Source: Chitinophagaceae bacterium (GTDB taxonomy: Bacteria > Bacteroidota > Bacteroidia > Chitinophagales > Chitinophagaceae). Taken from it: a DNA stretch of 64,000 nucleotides. Position numbers and translations under genes: made by a program. The notes beneath the pieces are model-generated. The model did not search any database. It saw nothing but the letters and a program-made list of their open reading frames with translations, and was not told the origin of the DNA. The DNA lies in NCBI GenBank assembly GCA_016703625.1, contig JADJBP010000002.1, positions 248,001 through 312,000 of the forward strand, in the 5' to 3' direction. Positions 1 to 9,309 of this stretch are shown here, piece by piece. The first letter of the stretch is position 1; every line of letters starts with the position of its first letter.

Positions 1-118
1 ACGAGCCATGATTTTCCCATGATACCATACAGGAACCTGGCCTGCTTCAGTCCTGCGTTGGTTTTGGGCGCAAATGCATATTCTGTATTTTCGAAGGAGA
101 TATTTTTTGTTCTTTCAT
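1..118 (-). CDS. Proline dehydrogenase, N-terminal fragment cut by the window edge
   Basis: The reverse strand reads as a protein beginning approximately MKEQKNISFENTEYAF, then APKTNAGLKQARFLYGIMGK. This matches the start of Bacteroidota proline dehydrogenases (FAD-dependent oxidation of proline to pyrroline-5-carboxylate). The ATG at 118-116 is one base out of frame with the rest; adding one base to the T6 run at 103-108 (plus strand) restores it. The remainder lies left of the window, so no catalytic residues can be checked. The identification rests on about 38 residues and is from memory of the family. Confidence 0.55.
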
Positions 119-356
119 AATTAGCAATTCAATCACCGAAATTCACAAAACAAAAACGAATTGCCAAATATTTAGACATGATATATATCCTGTTATTTGC
201 TTTTGCTGCCCGTTCATACAGTAAAATACCTTAAAATATAAAACCATGTATTAAAAAGGCGCAGGCCCTTTTCCTGTTAAACCCATCTTTAAGTTATGGC
301 GAGCCGGTTCCAGTACCCGTTTTAAAACCGCTTATCTTTGCTTAAAATTTTACCTC
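119..356. other. Divergent intergenic region
   Basis: An AT-rich spacer between the leftward proline dehydrogenase and the rightward thioesterase. Apart from the TAnnTTTG element listed separately at 333-340, I see no convincing gene or hairpin. Confidence 0.5.
333..340 (+). promoter_or_regulatory. Bacteroidota -7 element (TATCTTTG) for the thioesterase
   Basis: TATCTTTG matches the Bacteroidota sigma-factor -7 consensus TAnnTTTG and lies 16 bases before the ATG at 357. No clear -33 TTTG is visible at the usual 19-base spacing. Confidence 0.5.
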
Positions 357-869
357 ATGGATAAAAAAGCAGCAGAATCGCTGGTAGTGATGACAGAACT
401 GGTATTACCAAATGATACCAACACTTTTGGGAACCTGATGGGTGGCCGTTTAATGTACTGGATGGATATTGCGGCAGCACTGGCAGCTATGAAACATTGC
501 GGAGCCCCGGTAGTAACTGCATCGGTAGATAATATTTCTTTTGAAAACCCGATCAAACTGGGTAATGTGGTTCATATTGAAGCCAAGTTGACCCGTGCAT
601 TCAATACCAGTATGGAAGTTCATTTAACCGTATGGGGCGAAGATGCCATACAGCAGTATAAATATAAAAGCAACGAAGCTTATTACACATTTGTATCACT
701 TGATCCCAACGGAAAACCAAGGGTTGTAAACCAGTTGATCCCGGAAACGGAATCAGAAAAAAAACTATTCGACGGGGCTTTAAGAAGAAGGCAGCTGCGC
801 TTGATACTCGGTGGTAAAATGAAACCCCAGGATGCGGTGGAATTAAAGGCACTGTTCATTAAAGATTAA
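357..869 (+). CDS. Acyl-CoA thioesterase, hotdog fold (ACOT/YciA type)
   Basis: A complete 170-residue protein. The segment FGNLMGGRLMYWMDIAAALAA (about residues 22-42) is the hotdog helix region of ACOT/YciA acyl-CoA thioesterases, followed by VVTASVDNISFENPIKLGNVV, the typical substrate-channel strand. It should hydrolyse acyl-CoA to free acid and CoA in the cytoplasm. The last four bases overlap the 3' end of the convergent acyltransferase gene. A TAnnTTTG promoter element lies just upstream. The chain-length preference cannot be read from the sequence. Confidence 0.9.
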   Translation: MDKKAAESLVVMTELVLPNDTNTFGNLMGGRLMYWMDIAAALAAMKHCGAPVVTASVDNISFENPIKLGNVVHIEAKLTRAFNTSMEVHLTVWGEDAIQQYKYKSNEAYYTFVSLDPNGKPRVVNQLIPETESEKKLFDGALRRRQLRLILGGKMKPQDAVELKALFIKD

Positions 870-1621
870 GAAACGGGTTGTTCCGTAACGGGTTTAAATT
901 TTTTGCTCTGTTCAATGGCATCCATGATGTCTTCGAGGATCTTTTCTGTAGAATCATCAAAATTGATCTGCATAGGATCTTTAAAAGTTACCGACAGTTT
1001 TGTCCCTTTTTGCATAAGCCTCAATCCTTTTTTATCAAAGGCTTTGCTGAACCCGTCAATGACTACAGGCACTACCACAGGTTTATTCAGTTTAATGATC
1101 AAAGCCGTACCCTTGCGGCCCGGTACAAAGGGTGTAGTGGTACCCTGCGGAAATGTGATCACCCAGTTTTTATCCAGGGCCCTGGTAATTTTGCGGGTAT
1201 CGCTCGGGTCGAGTCCTTTCCTGGTTTCTTTTGATTCATCTACCCATACCCGTTTTATCATGATCGATCCGGCCAGTGCAAATATTTTACTCAGCAGGTT
1301 TTTTTTCATGGTTTCTGCAGCCGATACAAACTGTATCCTGGTATAAGGCCATAATAAATAATAAGGAATGCCCAGTTTATTTTTTTTTCGCCAGCTAACC
1401 GCACAAAAAATGTGCAGGAAGCAGATCACTTCTGCAAAATAAGTCTGGTGATTGCTCACAAACAACACATTTTGCCGGGGAAGTTCTTTTAGTTTCTCCA
1501 TCCCGTTTACCTGTAATTTATTGATGATGGCCAGGCCGGGATATGAAATAGCGCCAATAACCGTATACACCAATTTTTTTATGAATATGGATTCCTTAAT
1601 ACGGGTCAACAATTTACGCAT
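866..1621 (-). CDS. PlsC-family 1-acylglycerol-3-phosphate acyltransferase
   Basis: 251 residues. SNHQTYFAEV near residue 58 is the acyltransferase block I and FPQGTTTPFVPGRKGTALI (about residues 155-175) is block III, both typical of lysophosphatidate acyltransferases that add the second acyl chain in phospholipid synthesis at the inner membrane. A hydrophobic N-terminal stretch is consistent with membrane association. The usual HX4D motif is altered: the acidic residue after His58 is Glu64, so the motif reads HX5E. The substrate may therefore not be lysophosphatidate. Convergent with, and overlapping by four bases, the thioesterase gene. Confidence 0.82.
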   Translation of the reverse strand: MRKLLTRIKESIFIKKLVYTVIGAISYPGLAIINKLQVNGMEKLKELPRQNVLFVSNHQTYFAEVICFLHIFCAVSWRKKNKLGIPYYLLWPYTRIQFVSAAETMKKNLLSKIFALAGSIMIKRVWVDESKETRKGLDPSDTRKITRALDKNWVITFPQGTTTPFVPGRKGTALIIKLNKPVVVPVVIDGFSKAFDKKGLRLMQKGTKLSVTFKDPMQINFDDSTEKILEDIMDAIEQSKKFKPVTEQPVS

Positions 1622-1763
1622 GTAGCAGAATTTTTTTAGTAACTCTCAAATGCAATTTATAGAATCTAAATATCAATCATTAAAATTTAAATAAAACCCG
1701 GATTAAAAAACAGGATACATTATTTATTAACCTGCCACCTGTTTTATACCAGCCGCTGCACAT

Positions 1764-1771
1764 TATATTTG
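1764..1771 (+). promoter_or_regulatory. -7 element (TATATTTG) close to the HAD phosphatase start
   Basis: TATATTTG fits TAnnTTTG and ends only five bases before the ATG at 1777. If it is used, the transcript would be leaderless or nearly so. Confidence 0.4.
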
Positions 1772-1776
1772 CACAC

Positions 1777-2442
1777 ATGAAACTGAACACCGTCATTTTT
1801 GATATGGATGGTTTACTTATAGACTCTGAGCCATTGTGGAAAGAAGCCGCTGATGCACTGTTTGTAAGTTATGGATTGCGCCTTACTGACAAACAATATG
1901 GCACAACCACGGGTTTACGCACCAAAGAGTTCCTGGCGCATTGGTTTACGCATTTTAATATTGATGCATCAAAAATGGCCGAAGCCGAAAAAATAATTGT
2001 AACGCATGTGATCGAACTGGTAAAACAAAAAGGCAGCCCGATGCAGGGAGTATCGCACATCATCAATTTTTTCAGTGAACGTCATTTTAAAATAGGCCTG
2101 GCAACATCTTCAGCACCGGCCCTCATCAATGTGGTCATTGACCGGCTGGATATCAGGAACAGGATACAGGCCATTTCATCTGCAGATCATTTACCTTATG
2201 GAAAACCGCACCCGGAAGTTTACCTGGAATGTGCTTCAAAATTGGGGGTACATCCCAATCAATGTATTTGTTTTGAAGATTCATTTAACGGTATGATTGC
2301 CGCTAAAGCTGCCAAAATGAAATGTATTATTGTTCCGTCACAGCCTGATCATAAAAACCCGGTATGGGAAGCAGCTGATCTGAAGATATCAACATTGCAT
2401 AATTTCAATGAACTGTTACTCGACCGTTTACAAAAACATTGA
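1777..2442 (+). CDS. HAD-superfamily sugar phosphatase (YniC/HxpB-like)
   Basis: 221 residues with the four HAD motifs in order: FDMDGLLIDSEPLW (nucleophile and acid Asp, residues 8-10), LATSSAP (motif II), the Lys of GKPHPEVY (motif III) and CFEDSFNGMIAAKAAKMK (motif IV). The helical cap between motifs I and II makes it a subclass I enzyme like E. coli YniC (2-deoxyglucose-6-phosphatase) and beta-phosphoglucomutase. Asp at +2 and SEPLW are as in YniC. It probably dephosphorylates hexitol or hexose phosphates, but the specificity is inferred. It stands alone, with its own candidate promoter. Confidence 0.85.
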   Translation: MKLNTVIFDMDGLLIDSEPLWKEAADALFVSYGLRLTDKQYGTTTGLRTKEFLAHWFTHFNIDASKMAEAEKIIVTHVIELVKQKGSPMQGVSHIINFFSERHFKIGLATSSAPALINVVIDRLDIRNRIQAISSADHLPYGKPHPEVYLECASKLGVHPNQCICFEDSFNGMIAAKAAKMKCIIVPSQPDHKNPVWEAADLKISTLHNFNELLLDRLQKH

Positions 2443-2529
2443 TATTGGCTCATTTCTTTTCATTTTAACAGGTTTACTGATAATCAACAGCCATAAAAAC
2501 AGGTTTCTAAATAAAAAAATGAAAGATTC

Positions 2530-2559
2530 TTGTTTTTTTTATAAAAAAAAGTATATTTG
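2530..2559 (+). promoter_or_regulatory. Promoter: TTG - 19 bases - TATATTTG
   Basis: TTG at 2530-2532 and TATATTTG at 2552-2559 are separated by 19 bases, the spacing of the Bacteroidota housekeeping promoter. It would give a leader of about 80 bases for the gene starting at 2645. Confidence 0.55.
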
Positions 2560-2644
2560 ACCTGTGTTTAATCCGGATATGAAGAAAATCCTGATATTAC
2601 AATTCAAAAACAATTTTTTAATTCATAAATCAAAAACTAACACA

Positions 2645-3004
2645 ATGAAAAAGTTATTACTCTCTTCAATAATCATGCTTGGTATCTGCAGTTTTGCTTC
2701 TGCACAGAATGCTACGGATGCAAAATCTAAAAAATTAGCTCCTGCTGCTCCTGCTGCAACAGCAACGCCTCAAAAATCAGCTGTAGCCACTCAGCAAAAT
2801 GTGATCACTAATGCAGATGGTACTGTAGTTGCTCCTGCAGCCACAGGCACCGTTGCTCCAACAGAATCAAAAGCTACTGCAACAGATGCTGAAATGGCAA
2901 AGAAAAAAGAAGCTGCCGGTACAAATACTGATGTTGCTCCACAAAGAAATAATCAAAAAATAGCTGCTGAAAAAGCTGCTGCCAATAAAAAAGCCGGTAA
3001 CTGA
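2645..3004 (+). CDS. Small Ala-rich secreted protein, function unknown
   Basis: 119 residues from the ATG at 2645. An in-frame start exists at 2564, but the signal peptide MKKLLLSSIIMLGICSFASA begins at 2645, so that start is preferred. The mature part is low-complexity (Ala, Thr, Lys, Pro, Asn), with no cysteine and no recognisable fold. It is probably periplasmic or surface-exposed and intrinsically disordered. It is monocistronic, with a good promoter upstream and a strong terminator immediately after. Such proteins are common and unnamed in Chitinophagaceae; I know of no function. Confidence 0.75.
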   Translation: MKKLLLSSIIMLGICSFASAQNATDAKSKKLAPAAPAATATPQKSAVATQQNVITNADGTVVAPAATGTVAPTESKATATDAEMAKKKEAAGTNTDVAPQRNNQKIAAEKAAANKKAGN

Positions 3005-3035
3005 TAATTATAAGGTAAAAAAGTTTTATAAAAAG

Positions 3036-3062
3036 ACACCCCTCCTGGAGGGGTGTTTTTTT
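3036..3062 (+). terminator. Rho-independent terminator
   Basis: The arms ACACCCCT and AGGGGTGT enclose a five-base loop and are followed by a run of T. It ends the transcript of the small Ala-rich secreted protein. Confidence 0.85.
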
Positions 3063-3352
3063 ATACCCCTGTTTTTTACATTGACCGTTTTTCGTTGACC
3101 GTTTTATCCCCGGGATGCAGAACGAATTAATGATCCGTTAACCGGGATTATTGGTATAGAATTATTTCACGTGCAAGCAACAAATGGTATTATCCAATAG
3201 TGATATTGCATTTAAAAATATTCATTCAATTACTTAATTATCAATTTATAAATTTGAGTTAAAAGTTGTAGCTTGCCGCAACTTTCAAAGCAGGTACCCG
3301 CAAATAATCATTGTTTCCGGATTATCTGTTATTCATTAATCAAAATTTTCAT
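3063..3352. other. Intergenic region before the P-domain surface protein
   Basis: The 290-base spacer holds a near-duplicated word TTGACCGTTTT (3080-3104, two copies 14 bases apart), a candidate -7 element TAAATTTG at 3249-3256 and a small hairpin (AAAGTTG ... CAACTTT, about 3262-3286) in the presumed leader. No gene is apparent. Confidence 0.45.
3249..3256 (+). promoter_or_regulatory. Candidate -7 element (TAAATTTG)
   Basis: It matches TAnnTTTG about 100 bases before the ATG at 3353, leaving a leader that contains a small stem-loop. No good -33 box is seen. Confidence 0.4.
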
Positions 3353-6300
3353 ATGCAAAAAAAAATTACCCAACAAAAAATTAAGGTTTTTTTGCTCAAA
3401 ACAATGCTTCCGCTATTTGTTTTGACTTTTGCATTCCAGGCATTAACTGCACAAAAACTCGCAGAACAGGCCAGGGGTGTAAAGCAACAACCTCAACCCG
3501 TTTCGGTAGTAAAAACTACTGAAAAGAAGGCCCTCACCAAAGAAATGGTTAAGGCAGAAAACAGCAAGCTTGCCTTACAGGCACAGGCTGCTGAGAAATC
3601 GCTTTCTGATAACCCGGCATTTAATGCAACCTATACCGGGAAAGAAGCAAGTTTTGAAACACCCGCTTCAATTACTGCAGCTTGTCTTTTTACAGGCGCA
3701 TTAATTACCGGTGATTTAACCATGGCACAAAGGCTAAACAGGCCGGGAGCTCCCGGAGGTACCTGTGCGGTGCCAAGGGCTTTCCCGGGCACTTTTGGTA
3801 CCGGCCCTTATTTTTACGACACGTACACATTCACCAACACAACCGGTGTTGCGGCATGTGTTGTTGTAAATTTAACGACCACTGATCTTGCCAATGCCAA
3901 CATTCAATCTGCAGCTTATTTAGGTTCTTTTAACCCAGCGGCTTTAGCAACCAATTACATTGCTGACCCTTATGTTAGTACAGGTACACCGGCACCTCCC
4001 GCTGGAATTACCTATTCTTTTAACCTTGCCAACGGTGCTACAACCGTGATCGTTGTTTTTTCAACGAATCCAAATACAGCGCCATCAGGAACTGCCAGCA
4101 ACTATACTTTGAGTATAGATGGTTTAGCCAGTGCCTGTACCCCACCTCCACCCTGTACGCCGCCTACATCTTCAGTGTTGAGCCAGGTGCAGATGCCGGG
4201 TGCAACAGTTCAATTATTCAATGAAGGATTTACCACAGTTGTTCCTGCCACATGGGCTTTTCAAAATAACAGCCAGCCTGTTGGTGCTACTAACTGGTTC
4301 CAGGGAAATACAGCAGTATTTCCTGCAAACTCCGGTCCTGCCAATTCTTATGCAGGTGCCAATTTCAATAACACAACTGGTGCCAATACGATCAGCAACT
4401 GGTTATTTGCACCAAGTGTTTTATTAAAGAATGGAGATATTTTCACATTCTTTACCAGGAGGGTTGTGAGTACTTTCCCCGACAGGTTACAGGTAAGGAT
4501 GAACAGTACCAATACGGGTACCAATGTTGGTGCTACCAGTACCAGTGTTGGAGATTTTACAACCCTGTTGCTGGACATTAATCCTACATACACAACAACA
4601 GGTTACCCTACCGCATGGACGCAGTTCTCGGTTACCATGTCAGGTTTACCTGCCGGTGGTGTTAACGGCCGTTTGGCTTTCAGGTATTTTGTTGAGAATG
4701 GCGGCCCCGGTGGTGCCAACTCTGATTATATCGGAATTGATGATGCCGTTTATTCAACAACAACAGTTGGACCTCCAACAACCTGTACTGGTTCTACAAC
4801 GAATTTAAAAGTTGATATTACCGGTGGTAACTACCCTTCTTATACGGTTACCATTAACGCAGTACCTGGTGGAAACTTTACAGTGACCAACTATGTGAGC
4901 GGTTCATATATCCCGGTAACCCCTGCAGTAACAACTACATACTCTTTGGTATCTGTTGTAGCTACAGGCAATGGTACCTGTATAGGTACCGGTAACAGTG
5001 GTACTCCTACGGTTACTGTTTTACCTGCAACGGTAACACCCATTACCATTGTCGCTGATCCTGCCGGCCCACTTTGTGCCGGTGATCCAAAATTACTGAC
5101 AGTGACCGGTGCATCAGGTGTTCAAACATTTACAAGCGTGGCACCCATTACCATTAATGCTTCGGGTCCGGCAACACCTTATCCTTCCAACCTGGTTGTA
5201 ACAGGTTTACCGGTTACCGGTGCATCCGTTAGATCTGTGACCGTTAACGGATTGAATCACAGCTGGTCATCTGATGTTGATATCTTATTACAATCTCCAT
5301 CAGGCCAGAATGTTGTTTTAGTTTCTGATATCGGATCAAGTGGTGATTATATCAATCGTATATACACTTTTGATGATGCAGCGGCTGCAACAATGCCAAG
5401 CACAAGTCCTCCGCCTGCATCAGGTACTTATAAGCCAACCAATATTGGTGCGGCTGATACCTGGATCGCTCCGGGCCCCGGTGCCATTACACAGGCTACC
5501 CCAACTTTAGCAACATTTACAGGAGACTATAACGGTACCTGGAAATTATTTGTAGTTGATGACCTGGGTGGTGATGCAGGAAGCATTACCGGCGGTTACA
5601 GTATTACTTTTGTAACACCTCCGGCTCCGGCTCCGGCAGGTTGGACCTTCTTATGGTCTCCTGCAGCAGGTTTAAGCTCAACAACCAGCAACCCGGTTGC
5701 AGCTTCACCAATGACAACAACAACCTATACCGTTATTGGAACGGCACCGGGTGGTTGCCAGACTTCAGCTGCGATCACAATTACTGTGAATCAATTACCG
5801 GCTGTTGTTAACAATCCAAGAGATACAACAGTTTGTGCAACCGGTACTGCTACATTTAGTGTAACAGGTACAGGCGCCGGCTTAACTTACCAATGGCAGC
5901 TTAGCACTACAGGTGCAGGTGGCCCATGGGTAAATGTTACCAATGGTGGTATCTATAGCGGTGCCAATACTTCTACTTTAACCATTACTGGTGTTACAGC
6001 TGCAATGACCGGCTATCGCTATCGTGCAGCTTTAAGCGGAACATGTCCTCCTGCTGCCAATTCAACAGGTGCCATATTAACTGTTAACGCCTTACCGGTT
6101 GTAACGATCTCCCCGGCCAGCCCGGTTTGTGGAGGTGTTGCAGGTATCAATGGTACTGCATTAACAGCAAGCGGTGCTAATACATATGTATGGTCTCCGA
6201 TCGCAGGTTTATATACCAATGCAACAGCAACTATCCCTTACACAGGTGGTAATGCTGCTACAGTTTATGCAGCTCCTGCTGTAAATACTGTTTATACCGT

Positions 6301-8527
6301 TACAGGCAATGCAACAGGTACAGGTTGTTCAAATTCAGCTTCTATTACTGTAGTTTATACGCCTCCGGCTCCTACAGTTATCCCAAGTTCAGTAACCAAA
6401 TGTATTACTGATGCTGCTGTACAATTATGTGTAACGTCATCTTTGGCGCCATCACCATTTACAGCCAGTTATACTTCAGGTGCAATAAATGTTGCTATTC
6501 CTGAAGGTGCCTTCCCGGCTCCTCCGGCAACTGCAGGTGTTTCCACCATCGCAGTTCCATTGCCTGCAACAGCACAGATCACCAACATGAGGGTAACGAT
6601 GAATATCACCCATGCTTATGTTGGCGACGTGGTTGCTGTATTAAAAGCACCAAACGGGCAGGTATTTAATTTAGATGCCCTGCTTAACAGAACAAATAAC
6701 GCAGGAGCGAATTTTGTAAATACGGTGATCAGCTCTGCCGGAACAACTACACTTGATTTAGGTGTAGCACCGTTTACAGGCACATTTAGAGCGGATGCAG
6801 CTGGTGCTACATTCACGGCCTTTGGCTTTACGCTTGCCGGCGGTCCTGTTGGTTATACACCAACAACAACCAGCTGGAACAGTTTATATCCATCACCAAA
6901 CGGTAACTGGACACTGGCTATGTATGATGCCGGAGCTCCTGATGTAGGAAACTTAACATCATGGTCAATTGCCTTTGATTACCTGTATGGTCCTCCTGCA
7001 GCCGGCGTATGGTCTCCGGCAGCTGGTTTATTCATGGATGCAGCAGCAACCATTCCGTATGTTGCCGGTACACCTGCAACTTGTGTGTACACCAACCCAA
7101 CACCTGCAGGAGTTTATCCTTACCAGGTAACGGTTACGAGTGTAGGACCTGATGCATTCCAGTCATTCACTAACCCGGCACCAATTACCATTACCAATGC
7201 CGGATCAACTCCTTATCCGTCAAACCTTGCAGTAACCGGTTTACCAACAACAGGTGTTTCTGTTGAATCAGTAACACTTACCGGTTTAAGCCATAGCTGG
7301 TCTGATGATATGGATATCGTGTTACAATCACCTACAGGTGTAAACGTAATTTTGATGTCTGATGTGGGAGGTGCAAGTGCACCAAATAATGTTACTTATA
7401 CGTTCTCAGATGCCGGCGGGGCAATGGGCACAGCTGCCAATCCAACCGGAACCTACCGTCCAACCAACCTGGTTGGTACTTTAGGTGTAGAACCTGATAA
7501 TTTCCCGGCTCCGGGTCCTGGTTCAGTTGCACAGACTACTCCGGCTTTATCCATGTTTACCGGCGATCCAAACGGAACCTGGAAATTGTTTGCAGTAGAT
7601 GATTTTGCAGGTGATGACGGTCTGCTTTCAGGTGGTTACCGCATTAATTTCAAATATGCTACTGCTGGTTGTACTTCACCGGCAAGAACAGTTGTGGTAA
7701 CGGTTAATCAACCGGCTGCCATCACTGCTCAACCGGTTAATTCAACAGTATGTACCGATGGCGTTGCTACATTTACAGTAGCTGCTACCGGCAGTACTCC
7801 TTTAACTTATCAATGGCAGGTTAGTACCAATGGTGGTAATACCTGGGCCAATGTAACCAATGGAGGAGTTTACAGTGGTGCTACAACAGCAACATTAACC
7901 ATCACAGCTCCACCGGTGAGCATGAGTGGATATTTCTACCGGGTTATTGTACAGGGTGCTTTACCTTGTCCAAGTGTAACTTCATTCCAGAGAGTTTTAA
8001 CAGTTAACCCGTTACCAACAGTGGTGATCTCAGCCAGTCCTTATACCAGGCTGTTCCCGGGATTAACAACTACATTGTCATCAACCGTTACACCGGCAGC
8101 TGCAAGCAGCTATACCTGGTTAAGAAATGGTGTGGCAGTTGCAGGAGCCAATGCAGCTACACTGGTAGTTGATATTGATGGTTTGGGAGATTACACTTTA
8201 AGGGTTACAGATATTAACGGTTGTACCAATGTATCCAACATGGTTACTATTACTGATTCAATTAGCGGTAAATGCTTTATTTACCCTAACCCAACCAGTG
8301 GTAAATTCCAGGTAAGATATTTTAGTGTAGCCAACAACGTGTTACCACGTACATTGACCATTTATGATGCCAAGGGCGACAGGGTGTTTACACAGTACTA
8401 CACCATTGGAAGGCCTTACGACAGAATGGATGTTGATATGCGTGCATACGGAAAAGGTTTGTACTGGGTTGAGATCGGTGACCTGAATGGTAACCGTATC
8501 ACCATGTGCAGAGTGGTTATTCAATAA
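3353..8527 (+). CDS. Giant T9SS-secreted surface protein with three P-domains
   Basis: 1724 residues from the ATG at 3353, chosen over the in-frame 3311 start because a signal-like segment (LLKTMLPLFVLTFAFQALTA) follows. Regions in order, positions approximate: choice-of-anchor/adhesin-like jelly roll 282-472; proprotein-convertase P-domain 596-752 (GLNHSWSSDVDILLQSPSG, GTWKLFVVDD); Ig-like domain with YQWQ core 816-912; divergent P-domain 1039-1211; third P-domain 1266-1433, nearly a copy of the first; second Ig-like domain 1452-1556; C-terminal sorting domain 1634-1724 (FIYPNPTSGKFQV ... KGLYWVEI). The C-terminus is a type A T9SS signal, so it should be exported by the Por system and attached or released. 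No protease catalytic domain accompanies the P-domains, so binding or adhesion is more likely than proteolysis. Confidence 0.88.
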   Translation: MQKKITQQKIKVFLLKTMLPLFVLTFAFQALTAQKLAEQARGVKQQPQPVSVVKTTEKKALTKEMVKAENSKLALQAQAAEKSLSDNPAFNATYTGKEASFETPASITAACLFTGALITGDLTMAQRLNRPGAPGGTCAVPRAFPGTFGTGPYFYDTYTFTNTTGVAACVVVNLTTTDLANANIQSAAYLGSFNPAALATNYIADPYVSTGTPAPPAGITYSFNLANGATTVIVVFSTNPNTAPSGTASNYTLSIDGLASACTPPPPCTPPTSSVLSQVQMPGATVQLFNEGFTTVVPATWAFQNNSQPVGATNWFQGNTAVFPANSGPANSYAGANFNNTTGANTISNWLFAPSVLLKNGDIFTFFTRRVVSTFPDRLQVRMNSTNTGTNVGATSTSVGDFTTLLLDINPTYTTTGYPTAWTQFSVTMSGLPAGGVNGRLAFRYFVENGGPGGANSDYIGIDDAVYSTTTVGPPTTCTGSTTNLKVDITGGNYPSYTVTINAVPGGNFTVTNYVSGSYIPVTPAVTTTYSLVSVVATGNGTCIGTGNSGTPTVTVLPATVTPITIVADPAGPLCAGDPKLLTVTGASGVQTFTSVAPITINASGPATPYPSNLVVTGLPVTGASVRSVTVNGLNHSWSSDVDILLQSPSGQNVVLVSDIGSSGDYINRIYTFDDAAAATMPSTSPPPASGTYKPTNIGAADTWIAPGPGAITQATPTLATFTGDYNGTWKLFVVDDLGGDAGSITGGYSITFVTPPAPAPAGWTFLWSPAAGLSSTTSNPVAASPMTTTTYTVIGTAPGGCQTSAAITITVNQLPAVVNNPRDTTVCATGTATFSVTGTGAGLTYQWQLSTTGAGGPWVNVTNGGIYSGANTSTLTITGVTAAMTGYRYRAALSGTCPPAANSTGAILTVNALPVVTISPASPVCGGVAGINGTALTASGANTYVWSPIAGLYTNATATIPYTGGNAATVYAAPAVNTVYTVTGNATGTGCSNSASITVVYTPPAPTVIPSSVTKCITDAAVQLCVTSSLAPSPFTASYTSGAINVAIPEGAFPAPPATAGVSTIAVPLPATAQITNMRVTMNITHAYVGDVVAVLKAPNGQVFNLDALLNRTNNAGANFVNTVISSAGTTTLDLGVAPFTGTFRADAAGATFTAFGFTLAGGPVGYTPTTTSWNSLYPSPNGNWTLAMYDAGAPDVGNLTSWSIAFDYLYGPPAAGVWSPAAGLFMDAAATIPYVAGTPATCVYTNPTPAGVYPYQVTVTSVGPDAFQSFTNPAPITITNAGSTPYPSNLAVTGLPTTGVSVESVTLTGLSHSWSDDMDIVLQSPTGVNVILMSDVGGASAPNNVTYTFSDAGGAMGTAANPTGTYRPTNLVGTLGVEPDNFPAPGPGSVAQTTPALSMFTGDPNGTWKLFAVDDFAGDDGLLSGGYRINFKYATAGCTSPARTVVVTVNQPAAITAQPVNSTVCTDGVATFTVAATGSTPLTYQWQVSTNGGNTWANVTNGGVYSGATTATLTITAPPVSMSGYFYRVIVQGALPCPSVTSFQRVLTVNPLPTVVISASPYTRLFPGLTTTLSSTVTPAAASSYTWLRNGVAVAGANAATLVVDIDGLGDYTLRVTDINGCTNVSNMVTITDSISGKCFIYPNPTSGKFQVRYFSVANNVLPRTLTIYDAKGDRVFTQYYTIGRPYDRMDVDMRAYGKGLYWVEIGDLNGNRITMCRVVIQ

Positions 8528-8550
8528 GACTAACTAAACATTAGTTATAC

Positions 8551-8585
8551 AATCCCTCCCGGTTTTACCGGGGGGGATTTTTTTG
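8551..8585 (+). terminator. Rho-independent terminator after the P-domain protein
   Basis: AATCCC.CCCGGT and ACCGGG.GGGATT pair around a TTT loop and are followed by T7. Confidence 0.85.
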
Positions 8586-8613
8586 TACATTCACGATACC
8601 TTTTTTAAGAAAT

Positions 8614-9309
8614 ATGCCACCCATCATTTTATTACACTGTGCTGCCGGTGCGATAGATCAACTGTCTGAACTGGAAAATAACCTGGCTCATTCATTGTTG
8701 GTTCACCGCCTTAATTTCAGCGGGCATGGTGGTTTGCCATTTGCCGGTGAGTTGTTCTCCATTCAATTATTTGCAGAAGAAGTGATCCGTTTTTTAGATA
8801 AACAGGAAATTGAATCTACCCATATTTTCGGGTACAGTATGGGTGGCTATGTGGCGATGTACCTGGCAAAATTTCATCCGCACCGGGTCAAAAAAATAAT
8901 TACCCTGGCCACAAAATTCAATTGGAATGAACCCTTCGCAGCAAAAGAGATCAATATGCTTGATCCGGCAGTCATTGAAAAAAAATTACCTGCGTTTGCG
9001 GGCAGTTTAGAAAAAAGGCATGCACCCAATAACTGGAAAACTGTTCTTGAAAAAACGGCTGCCATGCTTTTTGAAATGGGAAAAGATAATCCTTTAAAAC
9101 CCGGTGATCTTAAAGATATCCAACATGAAACCTTACTATTACTGGGCGACCGGGATAAAATGATAACGGCGGAGGAAACACGGGATGTGTATAAAATGCT
9201 GCACCATGCACAAATGGTCATTTTGCCCGATACGCCTCATCCAGTTGAAATGGTAAATACAGCCAGGCTGGCATCAGAAATAAGATCATTAATACTGGAT
9301 ACCGGTTAG
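8614..9309 (+). CDS. Alpha/beta-hydrolase fold protein
   Basis: 231 residues. The N-terminal strand IILLHCAAGA carries the oxyanion-hole region (HCAAG in place of HGxxG), GYSMGG near residue 75 is the nucleophile elbow with the catalytic Ser, LLLGDRDKMI supplies the acid and the His of PDTPHPVEMV the base. It is close to the small esterase/BioH/MenH-like hydrolases; the substrate is not predictable. It stands alone behind the terminator of the preceding gene. Confidence 0.82.
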   Translation: MPPIILLHCAAGAIDQLSELENNLAHSLLVHRLNFSGHGGLPFAGELFSIQLFAEEVIRFLDKQEIESTHIFGYSMGGYVAMYLAKFHPHRVKKIITLATKFNWNEPFAAKEINMLDPAVIEKKLPAFAGSLEKRHAPNNWKTVLEKTAAMLFEMGKDNPLKPGDLKDIQHETLLLLGDRDKMITAEETRDVYKMLHHAQMVILPDTPHPVEMVNTARLASEIRSLILDTG

